NCBI RefSeq assembly: GCF_024294805.1
Contig: NZ_JANCLU010000003.1
Coordinates: 235,222 to 299,221, forward strand
Origin: Alsobacter ponti
GTDB taxonomy: Bacteria > Pseudomonadota > Alphaproteobacteria > Rhizobiales > Beijerinckiaceae
DNA length: 64,000 nucleotides
Direction: 5' to 3'
The notes under the pieces were generated by a model, which was not told where the DNA came from, ran no database searches, and worked only from the letters and a program-made list of their open reading frames with translations. This document shows positions 1 through 8,102 of the stretch, piece after piece (position 1 is the first letter of the stretch; every line of letters starts with the position of its first letter). The translations under genes were made by a program, and so were the position numbers.

Positions 1-126
1 GTGCGCTACTCCCATTCCAGCGACGGCGCCCATTTCCAACGCGTGCTCTGGGACGACGGCGACGAGAGCGACGCGCCCGAGGCCGTGCTCGTGGTCGTCC
101 GCCCGCCCCGCCGCGCCGCCACCTGA
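1..126 (+). CDS. C-terminal end of an unidentified gene (5' truncated by window edge)
   Basis: An open frame from base 1 ends at a TGA at 124-126 and gives 41 residues, rich in Asp and Glu and ending in an Arg/Pro/Ala-rich tail. The frame is open to the window edge, so the GTG at base 1 need not be the start. I do not recognise the protein. It converges on the prepilin peptidase gene with only 7 bases between the two stops. Confidence 0.4.
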   Translation: MRYSHSSDGAHFQRVLWDDGDESDAPEAVLVVVRPPRRAAT

Positions 127-133
127 CCCCGGC

Positions 134-574
134 TCAGCACAGAAGGAAATGCGTCGCCGCCCAGGCGACGGCGATGCTCGGCCCGAACGGAATCACCATC
201 CCTTTCGGCGTGCGGCGCACCGGCGCGACGCCGAGAGCGCCCAGCCCGGAATAGAGGATCGTCACGATCAGCAGCGCCGTCGCGAACGCGCCCGCGCACC
301 ACAGCCCGAACCACAGGAAGGCGACCGACAGCAGCTTGACGTCGCCGCCGCCCATCGCGCCGAGCGCGTAGCAGGCGAGCAGCAGCGCGAACACCGCGCC
401 GCCGAACAGGACGTGCTGGACGACATCCGGCCACGAGGCGCGGACCGCCATGTCGACGGCGAACAAAGCAAGCAGCGCCAGCACGACGCCGTTGCGGATG
501 ACATATCGCCGCAGGTCGTCGTGCACCACCTGGGCCAGCAGGCCGGCCAGCACCGCTCCGATCAGGATATTCAC
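134..574 (-). CDS. cpaA: Prepilin peptidase CpaA/TadV (A24 family)
   Basis: This is an inner-membrane aspartic protease that cleaves the leader of Flp-type prepilins and TadE-like pseudopilins. The 146-residue product is almost wholly hydrophobic. It carries the family motif GGGDVKL near residues 77-83 (second catalytic Asp) and an Asp pair in the first loop (HDDLRRY), which matches the short TadV/CpaA type lacking the methylase domain. I chose the GTG at 574 because a G-rich ribosome site lies just upstream and the hydrophobic segment begins at once. An upstream ATG at 667 would add an Arg/Ala-rich tail unlike the family. It is divergent from the pilin gene and lies at the edge of the tad cluster. 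Confidence 0.88.
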   Translation of the reverse strand: MNILIGAVLAGLLAQVVHDDLRRYVIRNGVVLALLALFAVDMAVRASWPDVVQHVLFGGAVFALLLACYALGAMGGGDVKLLSVAFLWFGLWCAGAFATALLIVTILYSGLGALGVAPVRRTPKGMVIPFGPSIAVAWAATHFLLC

Positions 575-899
575 CCCGCCCCCGTCGCCCCGAACCGTCG
601 CGGCGCGCCGCCGCCGCCGGGCTTGCGCCGGCGGGCGCATTGGGCCACAGCGGGGCGCGGCGGGCAATCGACCCGCAAGCCGTTAAGGCGAGCTTGGAAG
701 GTCATTTATTTGATTTGCTTGCACCCACGTTTTGAGCAGTGCGAACGGCTCAGCTCGAGTTGACGAGCGCATTCGCACCGTTCCCTCGCGTAATCGGATT
801 GGGAAAATGAAACGTTGCGAAGCGGTAATGTATAAAGCGGCCCGTCATTTAGCCGGATGGGGAAGACTCCGGATGGAGCTTTACGCTGCCCACTGCTAG

Positions 900-924
900 T
901 TAAATTTATAGTCCAATTAACCAG
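900..924 (+). promoter_or_regulatory. Candidate CtrA-binding region upstream of the pilin gene
   Basis: Two TTAA elements lie at 900-903 and 917-920, and the second continues as TTAACCAG, one base off the TTAACCAT half-site known for CtrA. Their spacing (13 bases between) does not fit the full TTAA-N7-TTAA motif, so only a half-site can be argued. In Caulobacter pilA is a known CtrA target. That link is by analogy and not proven here. Confidence 0.3.
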
Positions 925-1037
925 GCTGCGCACGATTGACCTTGGTTGGGCCTCATTTTGAGGGGTCGGCCATTGACGATTAAAATTGCACATGCTTGAA
1001 AATGGGCTTGGGGCGGTTTCCGTTGATCACACTGGAG

Positions 1038-1045
1038 AAGGAGGG
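1038..1045 (+). promoter_or_regulatory. Strong ribosome-binding site that fixes a TTG start for the pilin
   Basis: AAGGAGGG ends 7 bases before the TTG at 1053. No ATG or GTG in this frame lies at a suitable distance, so the highly expressed pilin appears to use a TTG start behind a near-perfect anti-16S match. Confidence 0.75.
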
Positions 1046-1052
1046 TGTACCC

Positions 1053-1223
1053 TTGAGCAAGTTCCTTTCGCGTTTTCGCAAGAATGAAGACGGCGCGTCG
1101 CTGGTCGAGTACGCTGTTCTCATCGCGCTGCTGGCCGTGTTCCTGATCCTGACCATTCAGGGCCTGGGCATCACGATCAACAGCAAGTTCAGCGCGGTCA
1201 ACAACATGCTGGCGAACCCCTGA
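1053..1223 (+). CDS. flp: Flp family type IVb pilin
   Basis: This is the major pilin subunit of the Tad pilus, 56 residues. A short basic leader ends in NEDG, followed by ASLVEYAVLIALL. Cleavage after the Gly would put Glu at +5 and Tyr at +6, the hallmark of Flp pilins, and leave a 42-residue mature subunit that is mainly one hydrophobic helix. CpaA encoded just to the left is the expected peptidase. The TTG start is preceded by AAGGAGGG. cpaB follows after 52 bases. A single pilin copy is seen in the window. Confidence 0.9.
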   Translation: MSKFLSRFRKNEDGASLVEYAVLIALLAVFLILTIQGLGITINSKFSAVNNMLANP

Positions 1224-1275
1224 TCGGGGGCTGGCCGGGCTCCGGCCCGGTTCGTGATCGCACCTTGGAGCTGTT

Positions 1276-2283
1276 ATGAGGCCTACGACTCTACTGGTGC
1301 TGGTCGCCGCTCTCGTCCTGGGCGGGGCGGCGGCATTCCTCGCGCGCGGACTGCTTCTGCAGCGCGCGGCGCAGCAGGTCGAGCGGCCGATGGCGACGAT
1401 CGTGATCGCCGCCCAGCCGCTCGCCTTCGGCATCCCGCTCACGGCTGACAACGTCAGCGAAGTGAGCTGGGCCGCCGACGCCCTCCCCGAGGGGGCGTTC
1501 CGGACGCGTGACGAACTCCTGCGCGAAGGCCGCCGGGTGGTGCTGTCGCCGATCCAGAAGAACGAGCCGATTCTGGCCTCCAAGATCACCGGCGCCGGGC
1601 AGCGGGCCTCGCTCTCGGCGCTGATCGACCCCGGCATGCGCGCCGTCACGGTGCGCGTCGACGAGGTGCGCGGCGTCGCCGGCTTCGTGCTGCCGGGCGA
1701 CCGGGTCGACATGGTTCTGACCCGCAACGAGCAGGGCGGCACCTATGCCGACGTGCTCCTGCAGAACGTCAAGGTGCTGGCGGTCGACCAGCTGGCGAGC
1801 GAACGGCAGGAGACGCCGACGGTGGCCCGCGCGGTGACCGTCGAGGTCAACACCCAGCAGGCCCAGAAGCTGATTCTTGCCTCCGGCGTCGGCACGCTCT
1901 CGCTCGTGCTGCGGCAGGCGGGCGGAACGGACCCTGAATTGACCAAGCGCGTCACCGTCGCCGACCTGGGCGATGGGGAATACGTGGATAAATCGAGGCA
2001 GGAGGCGGCCGAGCGAATGGCCGGCCTCGAGGCCCGTATCGACGAATTGAAGAAGATTTCGGAGCAAGCCGAGACATCGTCACGCAATGACGCACTGACC
2101 CGCATTAAGGAGCTTGAGTCCCGAATGCAGGCAGAATTGCGTAGACTCAGCGACGGAAAGACGGCAGTTAATATCCCTCCGCCAGCGGAGGCCGCGCCCC
2201 CGCTTCAGGATACGACAATCATCCGCGTCATGCGGGGCCTGAGGCGCGAGGAAATCAGCGTACCGAAGGATGTCCGGCGTTAA
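1276..2283 (+). CDS. cpaB: Flp pilus assembly protein CpaB/RcpC
   Basis: This is a periplasmic, membrane-anchored assembly protein of the Tad secretin complex, 335 residues. Residues ~5-25 form the N-terminal anchor. A SAF-type domain follows (about 40-105), and then the RcpC/CpaB domain (about 105-225). Residues ~235-295 are highly charged with heptad-like spacing and probably form a coiled coil. The end contains IIRVMRG, as in other CpaB proteins. The ATG at 1276 is preceded by GGAGC. It ends about 20 bases before the start chosen for cpaC, consistent with one transcript from flp. Confidence 0.9.
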   Translation: MRPTTLLVLVAALVLGGAAAFLARGLLLQRAAQQVERPMATIVIAAQPLAFGIPLTADNVSEVSWAADALPEGAFRTRDELLREGRRVVLSPIQKNEPILASKITGAGQRASLSALIDPGMRAVTVRVDEVRGVAGFVLPGDRVDMVLTRNEQGGTYADVLLQNVKVLAVDQLASERQETPTVARAVTVEVNTQQAQKLILASGVGTLSLVLRQAGGTDPELTKRVTVADLGDGEYVDKSRQEAAERMAGLEARIDELKKISEQAETSSRNDALTRIKELESRMQAELRRLSDGKTAVNIPPPAEAAPPLQDTTIIRVMRGLRREEISVPKDVRR

Positions 2284-2302
2284 AGCGTTGAGGGGGACTG
2301 CG

Positions 2303-3877
2303 ATGAAACCGCAAGTGGGGCTACGACTGGACTTGGCGTCCTCTCGCGGGAACGCACGGAGCTCGGCCAGCCGTTTCTGGCGTCTTGCGGGTGCTTCCCT
2401 CGTCGCAACGGGCCTGCTGGCCTGCGGCCCGGCTTTCGCCCAGACGAACCAGAACCTCGGCGCCAGCGAGCAGGCCCGCCTGCAGCGCGTCCGCGTGGTT
2501 ATCAACAAGTCCGACACGTTCCGCGTCGAGCGGCCGTTCTCCGACGTGCTGGTCGGCTCCTCCGACATCGCCGACGTGCTGCCGCTCAGCGACCGCATGC
2601 TCTATATTCTCGGCAAGAAGGTCGGCACCACCAACGTCTCGCTCTATGACCGAGACAAGCGGCTGCTCGGCGTCGTCGACGTCGAGGTGGCGCTCGACAC
2701 CCGCAACGTCGAGGGGAAGATCCGCAGCGCCGCGCCGAGCGACATCAAGGTTACCGACATTGACGGCAAGCTCGTTCTGAGCGGCAGCGCGCACGACGCG
2801 CAGGCCGTCGACCGCGCCATGTCCGTCGCGCGCGACCTCGCCCCTCGCGGCGTGGTCAACGCCGTTACCGTTACCCAGCCGCAGCAGGTGATGCTGCAGG
2901 TCCGCTTCCTGGAAGTGCAGCGCAACGCGGGCCGCGAGTTCGGCGTCCGCTGGTCCGCCTACAAGAAGGGCGCGGGCGCGCTGGAGCTCGGCACCCGCGG
3001 CCAGAGCGGCATGTTCTACCCGCCGACGGCGCAGGGTTCGCAGACCACCACGGTGCTGCCGAACGGCACGACCATCACCGAGCAGCTGCCCTTCATCCTG
3101 GGCGCGATCGGCGGCAACGCGGGCTGGGCGGGCACGATCTTCACCCAGCTGATCAACACCAACAACTTCCAGCTCAACGCGGTCATCAGCGCGCTGGAGG
3201 AGACGGGCCTGGCCCGCCGCCTGGCCGAGCCGAACCTCATCGCGCTCTCCGGCGACACGGCGAGCTTCCTCGCCGGCGGCGAAATCCCCTACCCCGTCGC
3301 CTCGGGCTCGGGCTCCAGCGCCGCGCCGGCCGTTGCCTTCAAGGAATACGGCGTCCAGCTCAACTTCACGCCGACCGTGCTGGCCAACGGCGTCATGAAC
3401 ATTGTCGTCGCGCCGGAAGTGTCGGACCTCGACTACGCCAACGCGGTGTTCCTCAACGGCACGCAGGTGCCTGGCCTGACCAAGCGCCGCGCCAAGACGA
3501 CTGTCGAGCTGCGCGACGGCCAGAGCTTCGCCATCGCCGGCCTGCTCTCGGCCCAGTCGGCCCGCAACGCCAACCAGGTGCCCTGGCTGGGCTCGATCCC
3601 GATCCTCGGCACGCTGTTCAAGAGCACGGCCTTTCAGGAGAACGAGACCGAACTGGTGCTGATCGTGACGCCGCACCTCGTCAAGCCCGTGCCGCCCGGC
3701 AAGCAGCTGCGCTCGCCGCTCGACTCGACGCTGCCGAGCAACGACGCCGACTTCTTCCTGGCCAACCGCAGCGACGTGAAGAAGAGCTTCCGCGAATACG
3801 TGTCGCGTGGCGGCGACATCAAGGGGCCGTACGGCCACATCGTCGAGGGCGCGCCCGGCGCGTCCGCCGCGAACTGA
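2303..3877 (+). CDS. cpaC: Type II/IV secretion secretin CpaC/RcpA
   Basis: This is the outer-membrane channel through which the Flp pilus leaves the cell, 524 residues. It has a long signal peptide ending near AFAQ (~residue 47), an N-terminal pilus/secretin domain, a BON-like repeat (LVLSGSAHDAQAVDRAMSVA), and a secretin domain with the typical AEPNLIALSGDTASFLAGGEIP and the C-terminal VPWLGSIPILGTLFKS segments. I chose the ATG at 2303 because GGGGG stands 7 bases upstream. An in-frame GTG-initiated extension inside the end of cpaB is possible. The lipoprotein gene follows after 10 bases. Confidence 0.92.
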   Translation: MKPQVGLRLDLASSRGNARSSASRFWRLAGASLVATGLLACGPAFAQTNQNLGASEQARLQRVRVVINKSDTFRVERPFSDVLVGSSDIADVLPLSDRMLYILGKKVGTTNVSLYDRDKRLLGVVDVEVALDTRNVEGKIRSAAPSDIKVTDIDGKLVLSGSAHDAQAVDRAMSVARDLAPRGVVNAVTVTQPQQVMLQVRFLEVQRNAGREFGVRWSAYKKGAGALELGTRGQSGMFYPPTAQGSQTTTVLPNGTTITEQLPFILGAIGGNAGWAGTIFTQLINTNNFQLNAVISALEETGLARRLAEPNLIALSGDTASFLAGGEIPYPVASGSGSSAAPAVAFKEYGVQLNFTPTVLANGVMNIVVAPEVSDLDYANAVFLNGTQVPGLTKRRAKTTVELRDGQSFAIAGLLSAQSARNANQVPWLGSIPILGTLFKSTAFQENETELVLIVTPHLVKPVPPGKQLRSPLDSTLPSNDADFFLANRSDVKKSFREYVSRGGDIKGPYGHIVEGAPGASAAN

Positions 3878-3887
3878 GGGGGCCGTG

Positions 3888-4160
3888 ATGAAGCTTCGGT
3901 TTGGATTGGTCGCGATCTGCCTGGCGCTGGGCGGCTGCAACACCTATTGGGAGCGCAGCGACACGATTTCCTCGACGGCGGGCGACGCCGTGGCGGCGAA
4001 CATGGTGATGCAGATGACCGATCCCTGGCCGCCCAATTCGCGCAACACCAACATTCCTTTCGACGGCGAGCGCATGCAGCGCGCGGTGGAACGCTATCGC
4101 GCGGGCGGCTCGGGCGGCGGCGCTTCGGCCCCCGGCGTGAGCACCGGGCCCTCGCAGTAA
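3888..4160 (+). CDS. Short lipoprotein in the cpaD position of the Tad cluster
   Basis: The 90-residue protein begins MKLRFGLVAICLALGGC, a lipoprotein signal with lipobox LGGC. The mature part contains AANMVMQMTDPWPPNSRN and, near the end, MQRAVERYRAGG. These resemble the C-terminal end of CpaD (a '...N...MV.DP....R...AIEKYR' pattern), but CpaD is normally about 200-250 residues. It may be a truncated or minimal CpaD acting as pilotin for the secretin just upstream. The stretch before it shows no frameshifted remains of a longer gene. A strong terminator follows 67 bases downstream. Confidence 0.7.
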   Translation: MKLRFGLVAICLALGGCNTYWERSDTISSTAGDAVAANMVMQMTDPWPPNSRNTNIPFDGERMQRAVERYRAGGSGGGASAPGVSTGPSQ

Positions 4161-4227
4161 GGTTTCGGTCCCGCGGTCGGCGACGCGGCGTCGCCTCGCG
4201 GGCTCCCGATCCCCCGTCCAGTCGCAG

Positions 4228-4275
4228 TCGCCGCGCCCATGCGCTCCCGTCAGGGAGGGGCGCGGCGATTTTTTT
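4228..4275 (+). terminator. Strong rho-independent terminator inside the tad cluster
   Basis: An 11-bp perfect outer stem (4228-4238 with 4258-4268) encloses an inner 5-bp stem CTCCC/GGGAG (4244-4248 with 4253-4257) on a GTCA loop. Seven T follow directly (4269-4275). This is a textbook intrinsic terminator in the + direction. It lies between the small lipoprotein and the first TadE-like gene, so it ends or attenuates the flp-cpaB-cpaC transcript. Confidence 0.88.
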
Positions 4276-4320
4276 GACGAGAGTGCATCGGTTGCGGAGC
4301 CACGACAGAGGCGAAAACGG

Positions 4321-4809
4321 GTGTTTGCGGTTTTCAGGACGCTGCGCGACGACACGACCGGCGCCGCCCTCGTCGAGGCGGCGCTCCTCGCGCCGTTGCT
4401 GATCGTGATCGGCTTCGCGACGATGGATTACGCCACCTTCGTCTACCAGCGCCACGTCATGCTCACCGGCGTGCGCGACGCGGCCCGCTATCTCGCCCGC
4501 ACCGACTGCTCGGGTTCGGGCGAAGCCACGATGATACTCAATGCCAAGAACCTCGCCGTAACGGGACAAATTTCCGGCGGCACCTCGCGCGTCCAGGCCT
4601 GGACGATAGCAAATGTCCAAGTGTCTGGAACCAGCTCTAATCCGTGCGTTGCGATGGCCGCCTATACGACACTGCGGAATGGAATCCCGAGTCTGGTTAC
4701 CGTTCAAAGCACTTTCAGCTACACGGGACTCGGCTTCGTGACCTCGCTCGGTCTTCCCATTCCCGCCCAGATCAGCGTGCAGCATACGGAACGGGTGATC
4801 GGGCAATGA
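4321..4809 (+). CDS. tadE: TadE-like pseudopilin
   Basis: The 162-residue protein has a short N-terminal leader and TTGAALVEAALLAPLL, a pseudopilin-type processing site (Gly then Ala, Glu at +5) followed by one hydrophobic helix (~17-40). The soluble part contains GVRDAARYLAR, as is usual for TadE. It is probably processed by CpaA and acts in Tad pilus biogenesis at the inner membrane or periplasm. The start is GTG at 4321, with an A/G-rich stretch (GACAGAGGCGAAAA) upstream. The next gene overlaps its stop by ATGA, implying coupling. It lies just downstream of the terminator and so needs read-through or its own promoter. Confidence 0.82.
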   Translation: MFAVFRTLRDDTTGAALVEAALLAPLLIVIGFATMDYATFVYQRHVMLTGVRDAARYLARTDCSGSGEATMILNAKNLAVTGQISGGTSRVQAWTIANVQVSGTSSNPCVAMAAYTTLRNGIPSLVTVQSTFSYTGLGFVTSLGLPIPAQISVQHTERVIGQ

Positions 4810-5495
4810 TCGCGCGCACCCTGCGATTTGCAAAAGATTCATCCGGCGCTGCCATGGTCGAGTTCTCGATCGTGCTTGTGATAACTCTGCTGCTGACGGG
4901 GGGCGTCATCGAAACGTTGTTCGCGTTCTGGCAGTGGAACTCCGCCATGAAGGCGGTGGAGCGCGGCGCGCGCATCGCGGCCGTGTCGAACCCGGTGCCG
5001 CAGAACCTCGTCAGCTCCTGGGCGTCCTACCTGCCGAGCGGCAAGGCGCCGGGCGATCCGGTTCCCGCTGGTGTATTCGACATCCTCTGTACCGGAGGCG
5101 GCACGACCTACGCCACGCTCACGGCATCGTGTTCGCCGACCACCTGGGGCGCCGGCTCGAAGGACGCAATGGCGAGGATTTTTTTCGGGCGACCCGACAC
5201 TCCAGCCACAACCACGTTCACGTGCTCCAGCGCAAATTTTGGGCCTTATTCCGCTGGTATTTGCGATCTGTTTCCAAGGGCGACCCCCTCGAACGTCCAA
5301 GTCCGCTACCAAGCGACAGGGCTCGGTTTTTATGGCAATCCGAACGGCCCGACGCCGACCGTCACCGTCAAGCTTAGAAATCTTCAATTCGACTATGTTT
5401 TCATCAAAGGACTCGCGGGGATCGTGCAGACTCTGCTGCCGGACATCACCGCGACCGTGACGGGTGAAGACCTGAACAGCGCCGCACCAAGCTGA
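4806..5495 (+). CDS. Second TadE/TadF-like pseudopilin
   Basis: This 229-residue protein has SSGAAMVEFSIVLVITLLL at residues ~13-31, again a Gly/Ala processing site with Glu at +5 and a single membrane helix. NSAMKAVERGARIAAVSNPV follows, as in TadE/TadF. The remaining ~170 residues are a Ser/Thr/Pro-rich periplasmic domain with several Cys. Its ATG overlaps the upstream TGA (4806-4809). cpaE begins 17 bases after its stop. It could equally be called TadF; the sequence does not decide. Confidence 0.8.
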   Translation: MIARTLRFAKDSSGAAMVEFSIVLVITLLLTGGVIETLFAFWQWNSAMKAVERGARIAAVSNPVPQNLVSSWASYLPSGKAPGDPVPAGVFDILCTGGGTTYATLTASCSPTTWGAGSKDAMARIFFGRPDTPATTTFTCSSANFGPYSAGICDLFPRATPSNVQVRYQATGLGFYGNPNGPTPTVTVKLRNLQFDYVFIKGLAGIVQTLLPDITATVTGEDLNSAAPS

Positions 5496-5512
5496 ACCGA
5501 GAAGACCAACGA

Positions 5513-6691
5513 ATGAACGCGCTGATCGTCCACCCGCACAGTACAGACGGCAAGGTCGCGCTGCTCGCGCATCTTCTCGAGCGGCTGCACCATGCCGTGC
5601 AGTACGTCGACAACCTGGACGAGCTCTCCAAGCAGGCGTCTTCCGGCACCAACCCGGCCATCGTCGTCATTCCCAACCTGCCGCCGCTCACCACCACGCC
5701 CCGGCAGATCGCCGGGCTGGCGGAGACGCTGAACCGGCACTTCTTCGTCTACGTCTCCGACGACATCTCCTCCGACGACTACAAGGCCCTGATCCGCAGC
5801 GGCTCGGCGGAGTGGGTGACGTGGAAGTCGGCGGTGACCGAGCTGGCCGACATCACGCGCCGGCGCGGCGAGCAGAACGGCGCCAAGTCCGGCGCGGCGG
5901 CCGGCCCGCCCCACGCCGTGGTCAGCTTCGTCGGCACGGTGGGCGGCGGCGGCAACACCACGCTGGCCATGGAAACCGGCATCGCGCTCGCGTCCGGGAA
6001 GGCCGGCGAGCGGATGAAGGTGGCCCTCGTCGACCTCGACTTCCAGCGCAGCGTCGTCTGCGACTACCTCGACGTGCAGCCCCGGCTCGATCTCCAGGAG
6101 CTGCTGCACAACCCCGAGCGCCTGGACGAATACCTGCTCGACATCTTCACGACGAAGCATCCGTCGGGCCTCGACATCTTCGCCGCCCCGCCCTCCAACA
6201 TCGCGCTCGACTCGGTGCAGCCGACCGTCGTCTACGCGCTGCTCGACCAGCTTTTCGAGCGCTACCCGCTGGTGCTGCTCGACGTGCCGGCCATGTGGAT
6301 GCCGTGGACGGGGGCGATCATCTCCAACTCGGACGAGGTGGTGGTGACCGGGCGCTATTCGGTCCCCGCCATCAAGCAGATCGTCTACAATCTGCGCGGC
6401 CTCGAGGAGCTGAAGGTCTCGAAAGAGCGCACGCTCGTCGTGGTCAATCATTGCGAGCGCAAGCTGATCGGCGGCGTCGCGCGCAACCAGGAGATGGACG
6501 GCGCGCTGACCGGCTTCCGGGTCGAGTACGTGCAGGCGGACGTGCCCTTCGCGACGGAATGCGTCAACACGGGCGAATCCATGCTGCAGAAGAGCCCCGT
6601 GCGGGGCGTCTGCCGCGACATCAAGCGGGTCGCCAAACTTGTGAGCGCGGTGACGCCGCGCTCGCACGCCGCGGTCGCCAAGGCAAGCTGA
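5513..6691 (+). CDS. cpaE: CpaE/TadZ-like pilus localisation protein with degenerate P-loop
   Basis: The 392-residue protein has an N-terminal receiver-like domain (~1-125) and a MinD/ParA-type domain (~130-370). CpaE/TadZ proteins place the Tad machine at the cell pole. The deviant Walker A region reads GTVGGGGNTTLA (about residues 140-151). Both the signature lysine and the P-loop lysine of the ParA/MinD motif (KGGxGKTT) are replaced, by Val and Asn. The following DLDFQ motif is kept. Nucleotide hydrolysis is therefore doubtful, as has been argued for other CpaE/TadZ members. It sits between the pseudopilins and cpaF. Confidence 0.88.
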   Translation: MNALIVHPHSTDGKVALLAHLLERLHHAVQYVDNLDELSKQASSGTNPAIVVIPNLPPLTTTPRQIAGLAETLNRHFFVYVSDDISSDDYKALIRSGSAEWVTWKSAVTELADITRRRGEQNGAKSGAAAGPPHAVVSFVGTVGGGGNTTLAMETGIALASGKAGERMKVALVDLDFQRSVVCDYLDVQPRLDLQELLHNPERLDEYLLDIFTTKHPSGLDIFAAPPSNIALDSVQPTVVYALLDQLFERYPLVLLDVPAMWMPWTGAIISNSDEVVVTGRYSVPAIKQIVYNLRGLEELKVSKERTLVVVNHCERKLIGGVARNQEMDGALTGFRVEYVQADVPFATECVNTGESMLQKSPVRGVCRDIKRVAKLVSAVTPRSHAAVAKAS

Positions 6692-6703
6692 CGAGGAGAG
6701 ACG

Positions 6704-8092
6704 ATGGCCAGCCGGTTCGGAGCCCTCACCCCCTGGCTCAAGCGCGAGGACAATCAGGACGTGCAAGTCCTGCCCGAGGCGCCTGTCGTCGAGCGGCCCG
6801 TCGAGGACACGCGCCCGCAGAAGCCGGCCCTCATCGAGGAGAAGGTCAAGCTTCACGCCAAGATCATCGACGAGTTCAACCTGCCGGTGCTCGAAAAGCT
6901 GTCCCGCGACGAGCTGTTCGGCCAGCTCGCGCCCTATGTCAGCGACCACGTGCGCAACGAGCGCATCCCGCTCAACCAGCGCGAGCTCGACGCCTTCATC
7001 GAGGAGATCATCGACGAGATGATCGGCCTGGGTCCCATCGAGCCGCTGCTCAAGGACCCGACCATCAACGACATCCTGATCAACACGCACGCGACCATCT
7101 ATGTCGAACGCTTCGGCATGCTGGAAACGACCTCCGTCCGCTTCAAGGACGAGGCGCATCTGCTGCGCATCATCAACAAGATCGTCGCCGGCGTCGGCCG
7201 GCGCGTCGACGAATCCTCGCCCATGGTGGACGCCCGCCTCGCCGACGGCTCGCGCGTCAACGCCGCCATCCGGCCGGTGGCGATCGACGGCCCGCTGGTG
7301 TCGATCCGCAAGTTCTCCAAGAAGCCGCTGACGGTCGAGCGGCTGATCGAGGTCGACGCGCTGCGCGCGCCCATGGTCGAGGTGCTGCGCGCCGCCGTGC
7401 GCGGACGCCTCTCCATCATGATCTCGGGCGGCACGGGCAGCGGCAAGACGACGATGCTCAACGCGCTGTCGGGCTTCATCTCCCACAAGGAGCGCCTGAT
7501 CACCATCGAGGACGCGGCCGAGCTGCAGCTGCAGCAGCCGCACGTGGGGCGGCTGGAGACGCGCCCTCCCAACGCCGACGGCCGCGGCGAAATTCGCCAG
7601 CGCGAGCTGGTCAAGAACGCGCTGCGCATGCGCCCGGACCGCATCATCCTGGGCGAGGTGCGCGGCGAGGAAGCCTTCGACATGCTCCAGGCCATGAACA
7701 CCGGCCACGAGGGCTCGATGGCCACCATCCACGCCAACAACGCCCGCGAGGCGCTGCGCCGCCTGGAGCAGATGGTCGGCATGGCCAACATGCCGATGAG
7801 CCAGCAGAGCATCCGCTCGCAGATCGCCGGCGCGGTGCAGATGGTGGTGCAGCTGCAGCGCCTCTCGGACGGCAAGCGCCGCGTCACCAGCATCTCCGAG
7901 ATCACCGGCATGGAAGGCGAGGTGATCCAGATGCAGGAGATCTTCCGCTTCGTGAAGGAGAACATCGACGCCGCCGGCAACATCCACGGCAGCTTCCGCG
8001 CCACCGGCGTGCGCCCGTCCTTCCTGGCCGCGCTGAAGGCGATGGGCGTCGACCTGCCGGCCGCCTACTTCGACTCCGGCTCGCCGCTGTGA
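6704..8092 (+). CDS. cpaF: Pilus assembly ATPase CpaF/TadA
   Basis: This is a hexameric GspE/VirB11-type ATPase that powers Tad pilus extension, 462 residues. It has an N-terminal variable region, the NTD from ~60, Walker A GGTGSGKTT at ~242-250, an Asp box (ITIEDAAELQL), Walker B RPDRIILGEVRG (~305-316) and a His box (ATIHANNAREAL). All motifs are intact. RBS GGAGAG precedes the ATG. It begins 12 bases after cpaE and ends 10 bases before tadB. Confidence 0.95.
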   Translation: MASRFGALTPWLKREDNQDVQVLPEAPVVERPVEDTRPQKPALIEEKVKLHAKIIDEFNLPVLEKLSRDELFGQLAPYVSDHVRNERIPLNQRELDAFIEEIIDEMIGLGPIEPLLKDPTINDILINTHATIYVERFGMLETTSVRFKDEAHLLRIINKIVAGVGRRVDESSPMVDARLADGSRVNAAIRPVAIDGPLVSIRKFSKKPLTVERLIEVDALRAPMVEVLRAAVRGRLSIMISGGTGSGKTTMLNALSGFISHKERLITIEDAAELQLQQPHVGRLETRPPNADGRGEIRQRELVKNALRMRPDRIILGEVRGEEAFDMLQAMNTGHEGSMATIHANNAREALRRLEQMVGMANMPMSQQSIRSQIAGAVQMVVQLQRLSDGKRRVTSISEITGMEGEVIQMQEIFRFVKENIDAAGNIHGSFRATGVRPSFLAALKAMGVDLPAAYFDSGSPL

Positions 8093-8102
8093 GGGCCCCG
8101 GC

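Larger units (their letters stand above)
575..1052. other. 478-base divergent intergenic region between cpaA and flp
   Basis: This region is clearly richer in A+T than its surroundings, especially 690-1000. It must hold the promoters for cpaA (leftward) and the pilin (rightward). It contains several TTAA tetramers (683, 900, 917, 980) and a TTAACCA sequence at 917-923 that resembles a CtrA half-site. A TTGACG at 973-978 lies 17 bases from a weak -10 (TTGAAA, 996-1001). I see no convincing small gene here. Confidence 0.5.

Noticed and set aside
996-1052. ATG start at 996 for the Flp pilin
   Set aside because: It would add 19 residues before the leader and lacks a ribosome site. AAGGAGGG is placed for the TTG at 1053, giving a leader of normal length.
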